Source of the DNA: an uncultured Pseudomonadota bacterium
GTDB taxonomy: Bacteria; Pseudomonadota; Gammaproteobacteria; Burkholderiales; SG8-39
Length of the DNA: 12,961 bases
Assembly (NCBI GenBank): GCA_903864555.1
Contig: CAIPGJ010000952.1
Location: 1-12,961, forward strand
Direction: 5' to 3'
The position numbers and the translations under genes are program-made. A model generated the notes under the pieces. The model searched no databases, was not told the DNA's origin, and was given only the letters and a program-made list of their open reading frames with translations. Numbering within the stretch: the stretch's first letter is position 1; each line of letters starts with the position of its first letter. Positions 7,244-12,961 of this stretch are shown here, one piece after another.

Positions 7244-7273
7244 TGGTGCTCCCTCCTCTTGGATGTTCTTTTC

Positions 7274-7293
7274 CCCCGCCGCTTCGGGCGGGG
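7274..7293 (-). promoter_or_regulatory. Hairpin in the probable 5' leader of the hydroxy-acid dehydrogenase
   Basis: CCCCGCC and GGCGGGG form a 7-bp GC-only stem around a six-base loop, about 30 bases before the GTG start and upstream of the AGGAGG site. On the minus strand it is followed by A-rich, not U-rich, sequence, so it is more likely a leader structure than a terminator of the upstream operon. Confidence 0.35.
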
Positions 7294-7354
7294 CTGCTTG
7301 ATTGCTTGAGGATGGCAGTGTAGCCGGAACTGCCTCCAGAGCCCCGGAGCGGCG

Positions 7355-7377
7355 ATGCCGGGAGGAACACCCGGCAT
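7355..7377 (-). terminator. 8-bp hairpin downstream of the diiron-protein gene
   Basis: ATGCCGGG and CCCGGCAT form a perfect 8-bp stem with a seven-base loop. With the hairpin at 7397-7412 it lies between the litR operon and the dehydrogenase and may help end transcription, although no U-run follows it on the minus strand. Confidence 0.35.
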
Positions 7378-7412
7378 GAAAAACAGAAGGAGTCCCGCCG
7401 GATGCTTCCGGC
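7378..7412 (-). terminator. Probable terminator of the litR-diiron operon
   Basis: The minus strand shows GCCGGA-AGCA-TCCGGC (7397-7412), a 6-bp stem with a four-base loop starting 15 bases after the stop codon, followed within about ten bases by a T-rich stretch (TTCTGTTTTTC, near 7378-7388). The gap between stem and T-run is longer than ideal. Confidence 0.4.
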
Positions 7413-7427
7413 AGGTCAAGCCGCGGG

Positions 7428-8336
7428 CTAAGCGCCTGGGGAGGCGGCCGCTGCGGATGCCGCCGCCAGCTCCCTGCGATAGCGGCTCAAGTCCTGCAGG
7501 GAGGCGAAACTGCGGTCGAACAGCCGCGACAGGTTGAGCAGGATCATATCGATCACCTTCTTCTCCCAGCGCGCATCAAAGCCGATCTGCTCATTCAGCC
7601 AGCGCTCCAGCCACTCCGGATCGGGCAGGCGGGACTGCACGGTGTCCTCCGGGTAGAGCGCCTTGTTCACGTGCAGGTTGGTCGGATGCAGCGGCTTGCC
7701 GGCGCGTCCCGCCGCCGCCATCAGCATGCCGGTGCGGGCGAAGGCCGCCCGGATCGCATCACCACCGCTCAACAGGGCACGCTGCATGTACTTGAGGTAG
7801 GCACCGCCGTGGCGGGCCTCGTCGCGCGCAATCAGGTCATAGATGCGCTTGATCACCGGCTCGGTGTGCCACTCGCCGGCACAGCGATACCAGTGGTTCA
7901 GCCGGATCTCGCCGCAGAAATGCAGCATCAGGGTTTCCATGGGCGGCGCCGGATCGAAGGGAAAACGCACCGCGTGCAGTTCGGCCTCTGTGGGCAGCAG
8001 GTCCGGGCGGAAGCGCCGCAGGTATTCCAGCAGCACCAGCGAATGCTTCTGCTCCTCAAAGAACCAGATCGAGATAAAGGCGCAGAAATCGCTGTCGGCG
8101 AGGTTGTCGCGCAGGAACATCTCGGTGGCCGGCAATGCCGACCACTCGGTGATGGCATTCATGCGGATGGTCAGCGCCTGTTCCTCGCTGAGGAGCGAGG
8201 CATCGAAGCCTGCCCAGGGGACATCCGTTTCCATATTCCAGCGCACCGCCTCGAGCGAGCGGAACAACTCCGGGTAAAGCATGGCCGGTTGTGCCGCAAC
8301 AGCATCCGGCACGCCCTGATCCGATGGGGCCTGCAT
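7428..8336 (-). CDS. Ferritin-like diiron protein, possibly acyl-ACP-desaturase-like
   Basis: This 302-residue helical protein carries a full set of carboxylate-bridged diiron ligands in the usual order: E64 (EWSALP), E95 and H98 (EEQKH), E143 (GEIRLN), E173 and H176 (DEARH). The spacing fits the four-helix ferritin-like fold used by acyl-ACP desaturases and similar oxidases. The extra His typical of AurF-type N-oxygenases, four residues before the last Glu, is absent (Ile). It probably uses O2 and two irons to oxidise an organic substrate, but the substrate is not known. I chose ATG 8336 because AGGAAGGA lies seven bases upstream; an in-frame TTG at 8342 is too close to that site. It begins 27 bases after litR and so shares its light-responsive operon. 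A desaturase-like role would fit the lipid-modifying genes across the divergon. Confidence 0.8.
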   Translation of the reverse strand: MQAPSDQGVPDAVAAQPAMLYPELFRSLEAVRWNMETDVPWAGFDASLLSEEQALTIRMNAITEWSALPATEMFLRDNLADSDFCAFISIWFFEEQKHSLVLLEYLRRFRPDLLPTEAELHAVRFPFDPAPPMETLMLHFCGEIRLNHWYRCAGEWHTEPVIKRIYDLIARDEARHGGAYLKYMQRALLSGGDAIRAAFARTGMLMAAAGRAGKPLHPTNLHVNKALYPEDTVQSRLPDPEWLERWLNEQIGFDARWEKKVIDMILLNLSRLFDRSFASLQDLSRYRRELAAASAAAASPGA

Positions 8337-8363
8337 GTTCAAATCCTTCCTGCAATGGTTTGT

Positions 8364-9341
8364 CTACTGCGCCAGTCGCACTTGATGCGCCTGTTGCAGT
8401 GGTGAGGCGGCATTCTGATGCGACTCGCGCCAGCGCGCCAGTTCGGCGGTAATGTCCTCCAGCCTGCCGATGCGCACCACCTGCCCGGGCAGTCGTTTCA
8501 CCCTAAGGGTACCAGCACCGCCACACCACAGGCTGATCGGGGCCGGCAAACGCTGACGCAACTCCGCTACAACTTCAATCAGGACACCGGCAGGAAAGTT
8601 CGATGAGAAGGACAGCGCCACGATATCGCTGCGCCTGGCAGCCGCGGCAGCCAGCACATCCCCCAGAGGCGTCTGAACCCCCAGGGAGGTGGTTTCCACT
8701 CCCTCCAGGCGCAACACCGCCTCGGCCATCAGCAGTCCCAGGCTGTGCGGCTCGCCAGGCAGGGTGGTGAGCAGCACACGCGGTAAGCCGGCCACTCCGC
8801 CCGGCATGCTGGCACGCAGGGCCGCCGTCAACTGCTCGGTGAACAGGTGCTCCTCATGGACTTCGATCTCGCCCCGCATCCAGGCCTCGCCCACCTGGGT
8901 CGTCAACGGCACCGCCGTGCCGGTGAGAAAACGGTACAAGCCATCACGCATGATGGCCTGCTGGAATACCGCGCGCAGATCCACGCCCTGGCGCGAGCGC
9001 AACAAGGTCATGGCCTCGCTCTCCTGAACGGGGGCACAGGCATCGGCGCCGCACTTTTCCCGCAGCAGCCCGGTCAGGTCTTCCATGCTCATCCCCAGAA
9101 TGCTGCCAGGCCGGAGCCCGAGGTCCATCAGGCGGCGCGCCAGCTTGAGCTTGCTCAGTTGTTCTTCGGAATACAGCCGCTCGCCGCCTGCATCCCTGGC
9201 GGGTACCGGAAAGCCGTAACGGCGCTCCCAGACCCGCAATACGTCCTTGGAGAGCCCGGTTTCCCGCTCCACCGAAGCAATGCTGAATCCCCCAGTAATA
9301 ACAGGGGAATTTGCCATCATCGGCTTGCTTGGGTTGTTCAT
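8364..9341 (-). CDS. litR: MerR-type regulator with cobalamin-binding domain (CarH/LitR-type photoreceptor)
   Basis: This 325-residue protein has an N-terminal MerR helix-turn-helix (about 19-87, with RVWERRYGFPVPARDAGGERLYSEEQ cut here at 36-55) and a C-terminal cobalamin-binding module. The four-helix part has W154 followed after nine residues by E164-H165, and the Rossmann part has the E-x-H-x-x-G motif at 197-202 with H199, plus GG at 274-275. These match the W-x9-EH and lower-ligand His positions of Thermus CarH, which binds adenosylcobalamin, represses DNA in the dark as a tetramer, and lets go when light breaks the Co-C bond. All key residues are kept, so a class I, B12-dependent light sensor is likely. 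It is the first gene of a two-gene operon. Its own start region overlaps an operator, so it should repress itself. Start ATG 9341 has AGGA six bases upstream. Confidence 0.88.
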   Translation of the reverse strand: MNNPSKPMMANSPVITGGFSIASVERETGLSKDVLRVWERRYGFPVPARDAGGERLYSEEQLSKLKLARRLMDLGLRPGSILGMSMEDLTGLLREKCGADACAPVQESEAMTLLRSRQGVDLRAVFQQAIMRDGLYRFLTGTAVPLTTQVGEAWMRGEIEVHEEHLFTEQLTAALRASMPGGVAGLPRVLLTTLPGEPHSLGLLMAEAVLRLEGVETTSLGVQTPLGDVLAAAAARRSDIVALSFSSNFPAGVLIEVVAELRQRLPAPISLWCGGAGTLRVKRLPGQVVRIGRLEDITAELARWRESHQNAASPLQQAHQVRLAQ

Positions 9342-9342
9342 G

Positions 9343-9359
9343 TTTTGTCCTGGACAAAA
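9343..9359. promoter_or_regulatory. Operator O1 (predicted LitR/CarH site) overlapping the litR ribosome-binding site
   Basis: TTTTGTCC-T-GGACAAAA is a 17-bp perfect palindrome with 8-base arms and centre 9351. It begins two bases from the litR ATG and contains the litR Shine-Dalgarno AGGA on the minus strand. It also ends four bases before the -35 box of the folE2 promoter. It shares its core with O2 and O3. Confidence 0.8.
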
Positions 9360-9362
9360 TGC

Positions 9363-9391
9363 TTGACATGGTCGGATTTTTCCCCGATTAT
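9363..9391 (+). promoter_or_regulatory. Predicted promoter of the folE2 operon
   Basis: A perfect TTGACA (9363-9368) is followed by a 17-bp spacer and GATTAT (9386-9391, four of six consensus bases). Transcription would start near 9398. Operator O1 lies just upstream of the -35 and O2 begins about ten bases into the transcript, so bound repressor would block it. The 5' leader would be about 190 bases. Confidence 0.65.
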
Positions 9392-9415
9392 CTTGCCGGA
9401 AGCATGTTTTGTCCA
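9387..9415 (-). promoter_or_regulatory. Predicted litR promoter, face-to-face with the folE2 promoter
   Basis: On the minus strand TGGACA (9410-9415, five of six) precedes GATAAT (9387-9392, five of six) with an ideal 17-bp spacer. The -35 lies inside operator O2 and the -10 overlaps the folE2 -10 on the other strand, so the two promoters compete for the same DNA. Transcription would start near 9380. Confidence 0.6.
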
Positions 9416-9423
9416 GGACAAAT
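9407..9423. promoter_or_regulatory. Operator O2 (predicted LitR/CarH site) covering the litR -35
   Basis: TTTTGTCC-A-GGACAAAT differs from O1 only at the central base and the last position; the inner 15 bases are a perfect palindrome centred at 9415. CATG precedes the T-run in both O1 and O2. Its centre is 64 bp from that of O1. Confidence 0.8.
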
Positions 9424-9472
9424 TAAATACCAAAGGCGTGTCAAGTCAAGAAAGAGACTGACAAGCCGCTTA

Positions 9473-9483
9473 TGTCCTGGACA
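9473..9483. promoter_or_regulatory. Operator O3 (predicted LitR/CarH site) in the folE2 leader
   Basis: TGTCC-T-GGACA is an 11-bp perfect core centred at 9478, 63 bp from O2. The flanking T/A runs are weaker than in O1 and O2 (TTA on the left, A then CC on the right), so it may be a lower-affinity site. It lies about 75 bases inside the predicted folE2 transcript. Confidence 0.65.
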
Positions 9484-9574
9484 ACCACACTTTCAAATCG
9501 CGTCCCATCTCAGTGGGTTTATACCGCTTGCGTGGCCAATGCGGCCTTTGCGGTCCTTACGGCTTTACCTAATT

Positions 9575-9587
9575 GAAGGAGTCCTTC
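9575..9587 (+). promoter_or_regulatory. folE2 ribosome-binding site inside a palindrome
   Basis: GAAGGA-G-TCCTTC ends directly at the folE2 ATG and contains the Shine-Dalgarno AAGGAG (9576-9581), six bases from the start. In RNA the arms could fold as a 5-bp stem with a three-base loop and hide the site. A second TCCTT at 9554-9558 could also pair with it. The site supports ATG 9588 over the in-frame TTG at 9573. Confidence 0.6.
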
Positions 9588-10391
9588 ATGAATGCTCCCG
9601 AACGCCTGCTGATTGCCGACATCCAGGCCCTGCCGGACCATCGCAACATCGCTATCGACGACGTCGGCATCCGTGGCCTGCGTTACCCCATCCAGGTGGC
9701 TGGTCGTGACGGCGCCCAGACCACCGTGGCAGACCTGCAGCTGACCGTGGCCTTGCCCCCGCATGTCAAGGGCACCCACATGTCCCGCCTGGTGGATCTG
9801 ATCGAAAAATGGGACCAGCCGCTGTCCGCCGGCAGCCTGCGCCTGCTGGCCACGAGTCTCCTGACCCGCCTCGAAGCCGAGCGCGGCAGCATAGAACTGA
9901 CCTTCCCCTACTTCATCCGCAAGAAAGCGCCGGTCTCGGGTGTGGAAAGCCTGCTCGACTACCAGGCTGGTGCCACCGTGCAGGCCAGCGCCGACGGCTC
10001 GACGGAAGTGGTGATGAAATTGCGTACCGCCGTGACCAGCCTGTGCCCCTGCTCTCGCGAGATATCCGAGTACGGCGCACACAACCAGCGCTCGCACATC
10101 ACCATCGAGGCGACCCTGGTTCCGGGCGTATCCGACATGACACTGGAGGGCCTGGCGCGCATCGCCGAGGAAGCCGCCTCCTGCGAGATCTGGGGCATGC
10201 TCAAGCGTCCCGACGAAAAGTACGTCACCGAGCGCGCCTACGACAATGCCAAGTTCGTCGAGGATCTGGTGCGTGACGTGGCGATGGCCCTCAACGGCAG
10301 CGACGCGGTATCGGCCTATCGCGTGGAAGTGGAGAACTTCGAATCCATCCACAACCACTCGGCCTACGCCCGCATCGCGCGACAGAAATAG
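9588..10391 (+). CDS. folE2: GTP cyclohydrolase IB (FolE2)
   Basis: This 267-residue enzyme converts GTP to 7,8-dihydroneopterin triphosphate, the first step to folates and other pterins. FolE2 is the metal-flexible type IB enzyme, unrelated in sequence to FolE. Family motifs are intact: LCPCSREIS with C153 and C155 at 152-160, the downstream NQRSH with H170, and the C-terminal VENFESIHNHSAYA region with E252, H255 and H257. The start is ATG 9588 after AAGGAG. It is the first gene of a four-gene operon, and the next gene starts one base after its stop. FolE2 is often a zinc-shortage backup for FolE, but here the operators suggest light or B12 control. A plausible role is to raise pterin supply for photolyase or cryptochrome antenna cofactors, although no photolyase lies within the window. 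Confidence 0.95.
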   Translation: MNAPERLLIADIQALPDHRNIAIDDVGIRGLRYPIQVAGRDGAQTTVADLQLTVALPPHVKGTHMSRLVDLIEKWDQPLSAGSLRLLATSLLTRLEAERGSIELTFPYFIRKKAPVSGVESLLDYQAGATVQASADGSTEVVMKLRTAVTSLCPCSREISEYGAHNQRSHITIEATLVPGVSDMTLEGLARIAEEAASCEIWGMLKRPDEKYVTERAYDNAKFVEDLVRDVAMALNGSDAVSAYRVEVENFESIHNHSAYARIARQK

Positions 10392-10392
10392 G

Positions 10393-11700
10393 ATGCGCAT
10401 CGCCGTTGTCGGATCCGGCATCAGCGGCCTGGCGGCCGCCTGGCTGCTGTCGCAGCGTCACACCGTCACAGTGTACGAAGCGGCGTGGCGGCCGGGGGGG
10501 CACACCAATACCGTGGAGGTGACGCTGGAGGGCCGCAGCTGCGGCGTCGACACCGGCTTCCTGGTGTGCAACGAGGCCACCTACGACAACTTCATCCCCA
10601 TGATGCAGATGCTGGGCGTGCCGCTGGCGCCCAGCGACATGAGCTTCAGCCTGTCGCTGGAGTCCCCCGACCTGGCCTGGTCGGGCACCAGCATTGCCAC
10701 CCTGTTTGCGCAAAAGCGCAACCTGCTGCGTCCGGCCTTCCTGCACATGCTGATGGACGTGCTGCGCTTCAACCGGGCTGCCGCCCGTGCAGCACAGGCG
10801 GGGTCAGGCTGCAGCGAGGAAACCTCGCTGGGCGAATACCTGTCCCACGGCCGCTACAGTACAGAATTCCGCGACTGGTACTTGGCGCCGATGGCGGCAG
10901 CCATCTGGTCCTGTCCCACCCGCACCATGCTGGACTTCCCCTTCCTCGCCTTCGCGCGCTTCTTCCGCAATCACGGACTGCTGCAGGTGAGCAACCGGCC
11001 ACAGTGGTACACCGTACCTGGCGGCGCCCGCCAGTATGTGGACAAACTGATCGAACAGTTGCGTCAGCGTGGCGGCGAGATCCACCTGAACTGCCCGGTG
11101 CAGCACGTGCAACGCAGCGCCACAGGCGTGCAGGTGCAGGCCCGACTGGGCGGCCACTTCGACGCCCTGGTGCTGGCCTGCCACAGCGATCAGGCACTGG
11201 CATTGCTTGGTCCGGACGCCAGCGCCGAAGAGCGTGACGTGCTGGCAGCCATCCCCTATCAGGGTAACCGCGCCCTGCTGCACACCGACGAAACCCTGCT
11301 GCCAGCCGACCGGCGCCTGTGGTCAGCATGGAACTACAGTGCCGGACGGGATGGCCCCGACGGGCGCCCGGTTGCCGTGCATTACCTGCTCAACCGCCTG
11401 CAGCCCCTGCCCTTCGAGCAGCCACTGATTGTGTCGCTCAACCCGCATCGGGAACCGCGTGCCGGCAGCGTGCTGCGTGAGTTCGCCTACGAGCACCCGA
11501 TGTTCGTCGCCGGCGCCACGGCCGCGCAGGCACGCCTGCCGCAACTACAGGGCAGGCAACAGACCTGGTATTGCGGCGCGTGGACGCGCTACGGGTTCCA
11601 CGAGGATGGCCTGCTGTCGGCCACCCGCGTCGCCGAGCAGTTCGGCATCCAGGTGCCCTGGCGCAAGCTGAAACAGGCCGACCTGCGACAGGCCGCCTGA
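10393..11700 (+). CDS. FAD-dependent amine-oxidase-type oxidoreductase
   Basis: This 435-residue flavoprotein has the N-terminal Rossmann motif GSGISG (7-12), the ribose-binding E29 ending the second strand, and RPGGHTNTVEV (33-43), typical of the amine-oxidase/phytoene-desaturase superfamily. A C-terminal FAD motif CGAWTRYGFHEDGLLSA lies at 394-410. No membrane segment or signal peptide is seen. It starts one base after the folE2 stop (TAG-G-ATG) with no clear ribosome-binding site of its own, so it is translationally coupled. Proteins of this type are often encoded next to DUF1365 and Cfa-like methyltransferase genes, and some such clusters respond to light or singlet oxygen. The direct substrate is unknown; oxidation of a fatty-acyl chain or an associated lipid is an inference from the neighbours. 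The frame remains open upstream to 10246, but that part overlaps folE2. Confidence 0.88.
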   Translation: MRIAVVGSGISGLAAAWLLSQRHTVTVYEAAWRPGGHTNTVEVTLEGRSCGVDTGFLVCNEATYDNFIPMMQMLGVPLAPSDMSFSLSLESPDLAWSGTSIATLFAQKRNLLRPAFLHMLMDVLRFNRAAARAAQAGSGCSEETSLGEYLSHGRYSTEFRDWYLAPMAAAIWSCPTRTMLDFPFLAFARFFRNHGLLQVSNRPQWYTVPGGARQYVDKLIEQLRQRGGEIHLNCPVQHVQRSATGVQVQARLGGHFDALVLACHSDQALALLGPDASAEERDVLAAIPYQGNRALLHTDETLLPADRRLWSAWNYSAGRDGPDGRPVAVHYLLNRLQPLPFEQPLIVSLNPHREPRAGSVLREFAYEHPMFVAGATAAQARLPQLQGRQQTWYCGAWTRYGFHEDGLLSATRVAEQFGIQVPWRKLKQADLRQAA

Positions 11701-11724
11701 GATGACTGGCCCGGGACAGTGGTC

Positions 11725-12504
11725 ATGGGCGTGATACAGCACAACGCTCCAGCCGAACTGCTGACGGGTGTGGTAAAGCACCACCGCCTGCGCCCGGCCG
11801 AGCATCGTTTCAGTTACGGTGTGTTCTGCCTGCGCCTGCGACTGTCCCAGCTGGAGGAGGCTGCCAATGGGTTGTTTTCACTGAATCGCTTCAATCTGGT
11901 GAGCTTCGACTTCCGCGACCATGGCGCCCGCGACGGCAGCCACCCGCTGCAGTGGATACGCGCCCTGCTCCAGCAGGAAGGCCTGGGCTGCGCCGATGGC
12001 GAAATCTGGTTGCAGTGTTTCCCGCGTGTGCTGGGCTACGTCTTCAACCCGGTCAGTTTCTGGTTCTGCGAAGACCGCGAAGGCCGCTTGCGCGCCGTGC
12101 TGGCCGAGGTCAACAACACCTTCGGCGAAACCCATTGCTACCTCCTCACGCGCGAAGGCAATGTCCCCATCGAAGGCGAAGACACGCTGGAAACCCGCAA
12201 GGTGTTCCATGTTTCCCCCTTCCTCGAGGTGCGCGGCGGTTACCGCTTCCGCTTCAGCCACCGTCATGCCACGCGCATCGCCCGTATCGACTACCTGGAT
12301 GATCAGGGCCCCGCCCTGTACACCAGCATTGCCGGGCACACCACGCCCCTGACCGCGACGCGCCTGCTGCGCGCCGTGCTCAGACACCCCCTGATGACAC
12401 TGGCCGTGATGGCCCGCATCCACTGGCAGGCGCTGCGCCTGTGGTGGTTGCGGGTGCCTTTCCACGGCAAACCCGTACCTCCCCTGCACAAGGTGACCCG
12501 ATGA
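11725..12504 (+). CDS. DUF1365 family protein
   Basis: This 259-residue protein carries the DUF1365 landmarks: HHRLRPAEHRFSYGVF at 19-34, FNPVSFWFC at 107-115, and the EVNNTFGETHCYLL region near 128-141. The family is uncharacterised biochemically, but it recurs between an FAD-dependent amine-oxidase-type gene and a Cfa-type methyltransferase gene, exactly the arrangement here, so it probably takes part in the same lipid or cofactor modification. The His- and Asn-rich conserved motifs suggest metal or substrate binding, but no role is proven. The ATG at 11725 is the likely start, with a weak GGGA about eight bases upstream; a GTG at 11719 is in frame. It begins 24 bases after the FAD gene stop and its TGA overlaps the ATG of the next gene (ATGA). 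Confidence 0.9.
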   Translation: MGVIQHNAPAELLTGVVKHHRLRPAEHRFSYGVFCLRLRLSQLEEAANGLFSLNRFNLVSFDFRDHGARDGSHPLQWIRALLQQEGLGCADGEIWLQCFPRVLGYVFNPVSFWFCEDREGRLRAVLAEVNNTFGETHCYLLTREGNVPIEGEDTLETRKVFHVSPFLEVRGGYRFRFSHRHATRIARIDYLDDQGPALYTSIAGHTTPLTATRLLRAVLRHPLMTLAVMARIHWQALRLWWLRVPFHGKPVPPLHKVTR

Positions 12505-12961
12505 GCTCGACCTCTGAAACCTCCGTCTTCGCCAGACCGTCCGCGAACACGCACAAACCCGCCCGCTGGCCTCTGGCTGCGCGACTGGTGCTGGGCCAAC
12601 TGGAACGCCTCAACATCGGCGCGCTGCAGGTCGACCTGCCCGACGGCAGCAGCCGGCTGTTCGGACATGGTCCGGCCGGCGCCCTGATGCAGGTCAACGA
12701 ATGGTCAGTGTTCGCGCGCGTGGCGCGCGATGGCGATATCGGGTTCGCCGAAGCCTTCCTGGACGGGCAGTGGCAGACACCCGATCTGGCCGGCCTGCTC
12801 ACCCTGCTGGCCCGCAACCGCGAAGCGCTGGATACACCGCTGTACGGCAGCTGGTACGGACGCCTGGCCCATCGCCTGGTGCACCTGCTGCGCAGCAACA
12901 CCCGCGCCGGCAGCCGCCGCAACATCGCGGCGCACTACGACCTGGGCAATGATTTCTACTC
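12501..12961 (+). CDS. Cyclopropane-fatty-acyl-phospholipid synthase-type SAM methyltransferase (partial, N-terminal)
   Basis: Translating from ATG 12501 gives 153 complete codons with no stop before the right edge. The segment contains an N-terminal domain with VARDGDIGFAEAFLDGQW (75-92) and, close to the edge, NIAAHYDLGNDFY (141-153), the hallmark that opens the methyltransferase domain of Cfa-family enzymes. These add a methyl or methylene group from S-adenosylmethionine to an unsaturated fatty-acyl chain of a membrane phospholipid. The start overlaps the DUF1365 stop as ATGA, so the genes are coupled. The catalytic region is outside the window, so cyclopropane synthesis cannot be told from simple methylation, for example the UfaM-type methyltransferase of furan fatty acid synthesis. 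Neighbours suggest a light-responsive lipid modification. Confidence 0.88.
   Translation, partial: MSSTSETSVFARPSANTHKPARWPLAARLVLGQLERLNIGALQVDLPDGSSRLFGHGPAGALMQVNEWSVFARVARDGDIGFAEAFLDGQWQTPDLAGLLTLLARNREALDTPLYGSWYGRLAHRLVHLLRSNTRAGSRRNIAAHYDLGNDFY

Noticed and set aside
6071..7309. 412-codon plus-strand open frame
   Set aside because: It is fully antisense to the FMN dehydrogenase, with the same shadow composition and no ribosome-binding site.
9424..9587. Riboswitch (B12 or tetrahydrofolate) in the folE2 leader
   Set aside because: I could not recognise the B12-box or another conserved riboswitch core. The only clear structures are the operator and the ribosome-binding-site palindrome. 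A covariance-model search would settle it.
9519..10421. 300-codon minus-strand open frame across folE2
   Set aside because: It is antisense to folE2, which has its complete catalytic motifs; the frame resembles no family.
11702..11734. 10-codon open frame just before DUF1365
   Set aside because: It overlaps the DUF1365 start out of frame, lacks a ribosome-binding site, and the product has no feature; probably chance.

Overview
The window is GC-rich, gene-dense chromosomal DNA with short intergenic gaps. Several features point to a betaproteobacterium, most likely Burkholderiales or a relative: two tandem Bug/TctC-type solute-binding proteins with no transporter membrane genes beside them, a MoxR ATPase cluster, and an FMN-dependent 2-hydroxy-acid dehydrogenase. 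This is inference from gene content; no rRNA, tRNA, IS element or CRISPR array is visible.

Layout. (1) 1-1808, minus strand: a MoxR-family AAA+ ATPase with a TTG start, followed six bases later by a three-helix membrane protein that runs off the left edge. (2) 1809-2099: an AT-rich intergenic region with a promoter-like stretch and a 15-bp palindrome, probably the control region of the moxR operon. (3) 2100-5750, minus strand: an operon of two paralogous periplasmic binding proteins and an amidase-signature hydrolase. (4) 5751-6052: a 302-bp gap full of inverted repeats. (5) 6053-7243, minus strand: an FMN-dependent 2-hydroxy-acid dehydrogenase with a GTG start. (6) 7428-9341, minus strand: a two-gene operon, a MerR-type regulator with a complete cobalamin-binding signature (CarH/LitR type) and a ferritin-like diiron protein. 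(7) 9342-9587: a divergent control region with three matching palindromic operators and two face-to-face promoters. (8) 9588-12961, plus strand: a tightly coupled operon of folE2 (GTP cyclohydrolase IB), an FAD-dependent amine-oxidase-type protein, a DUF1365 protein and the N-terminal third of a Cfa-type SAM methyltransferase, cut by the right edge.

The most interesting part is 7428-12961. The regulator keeps the residues that hold adenosylcobalamin in CarH (W154, E164-H165, H199), so it is likely a vitamin-B12-based light sensor and repressor. Three copies of TGTCC-N-GGACA lie between the two divergent operons, with centres 64 and 63 bp apart, six helical turns each, so all face the same side of the helix. 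One overlaps the litR ribosome-binding site, one contains the litR -35 box, and one lies in the folE2 leader. The simplest reading is a light- and B12-controlled divergon that makes a pterin and modifies membrane fatty acids: diiron oxidase/desaturase-like protein, FAD oxidoreductase, DUF1365 and Cfa-like methyltransferase. The lipid product is not known from the sequence.

The amidase/binding-protein operon, and perhaps the hydroxy-acid dehydrogenase, suggest uptake and breakdown of a small amide or hydroxy-acid compound. The substrate cannot be read from the sequence.
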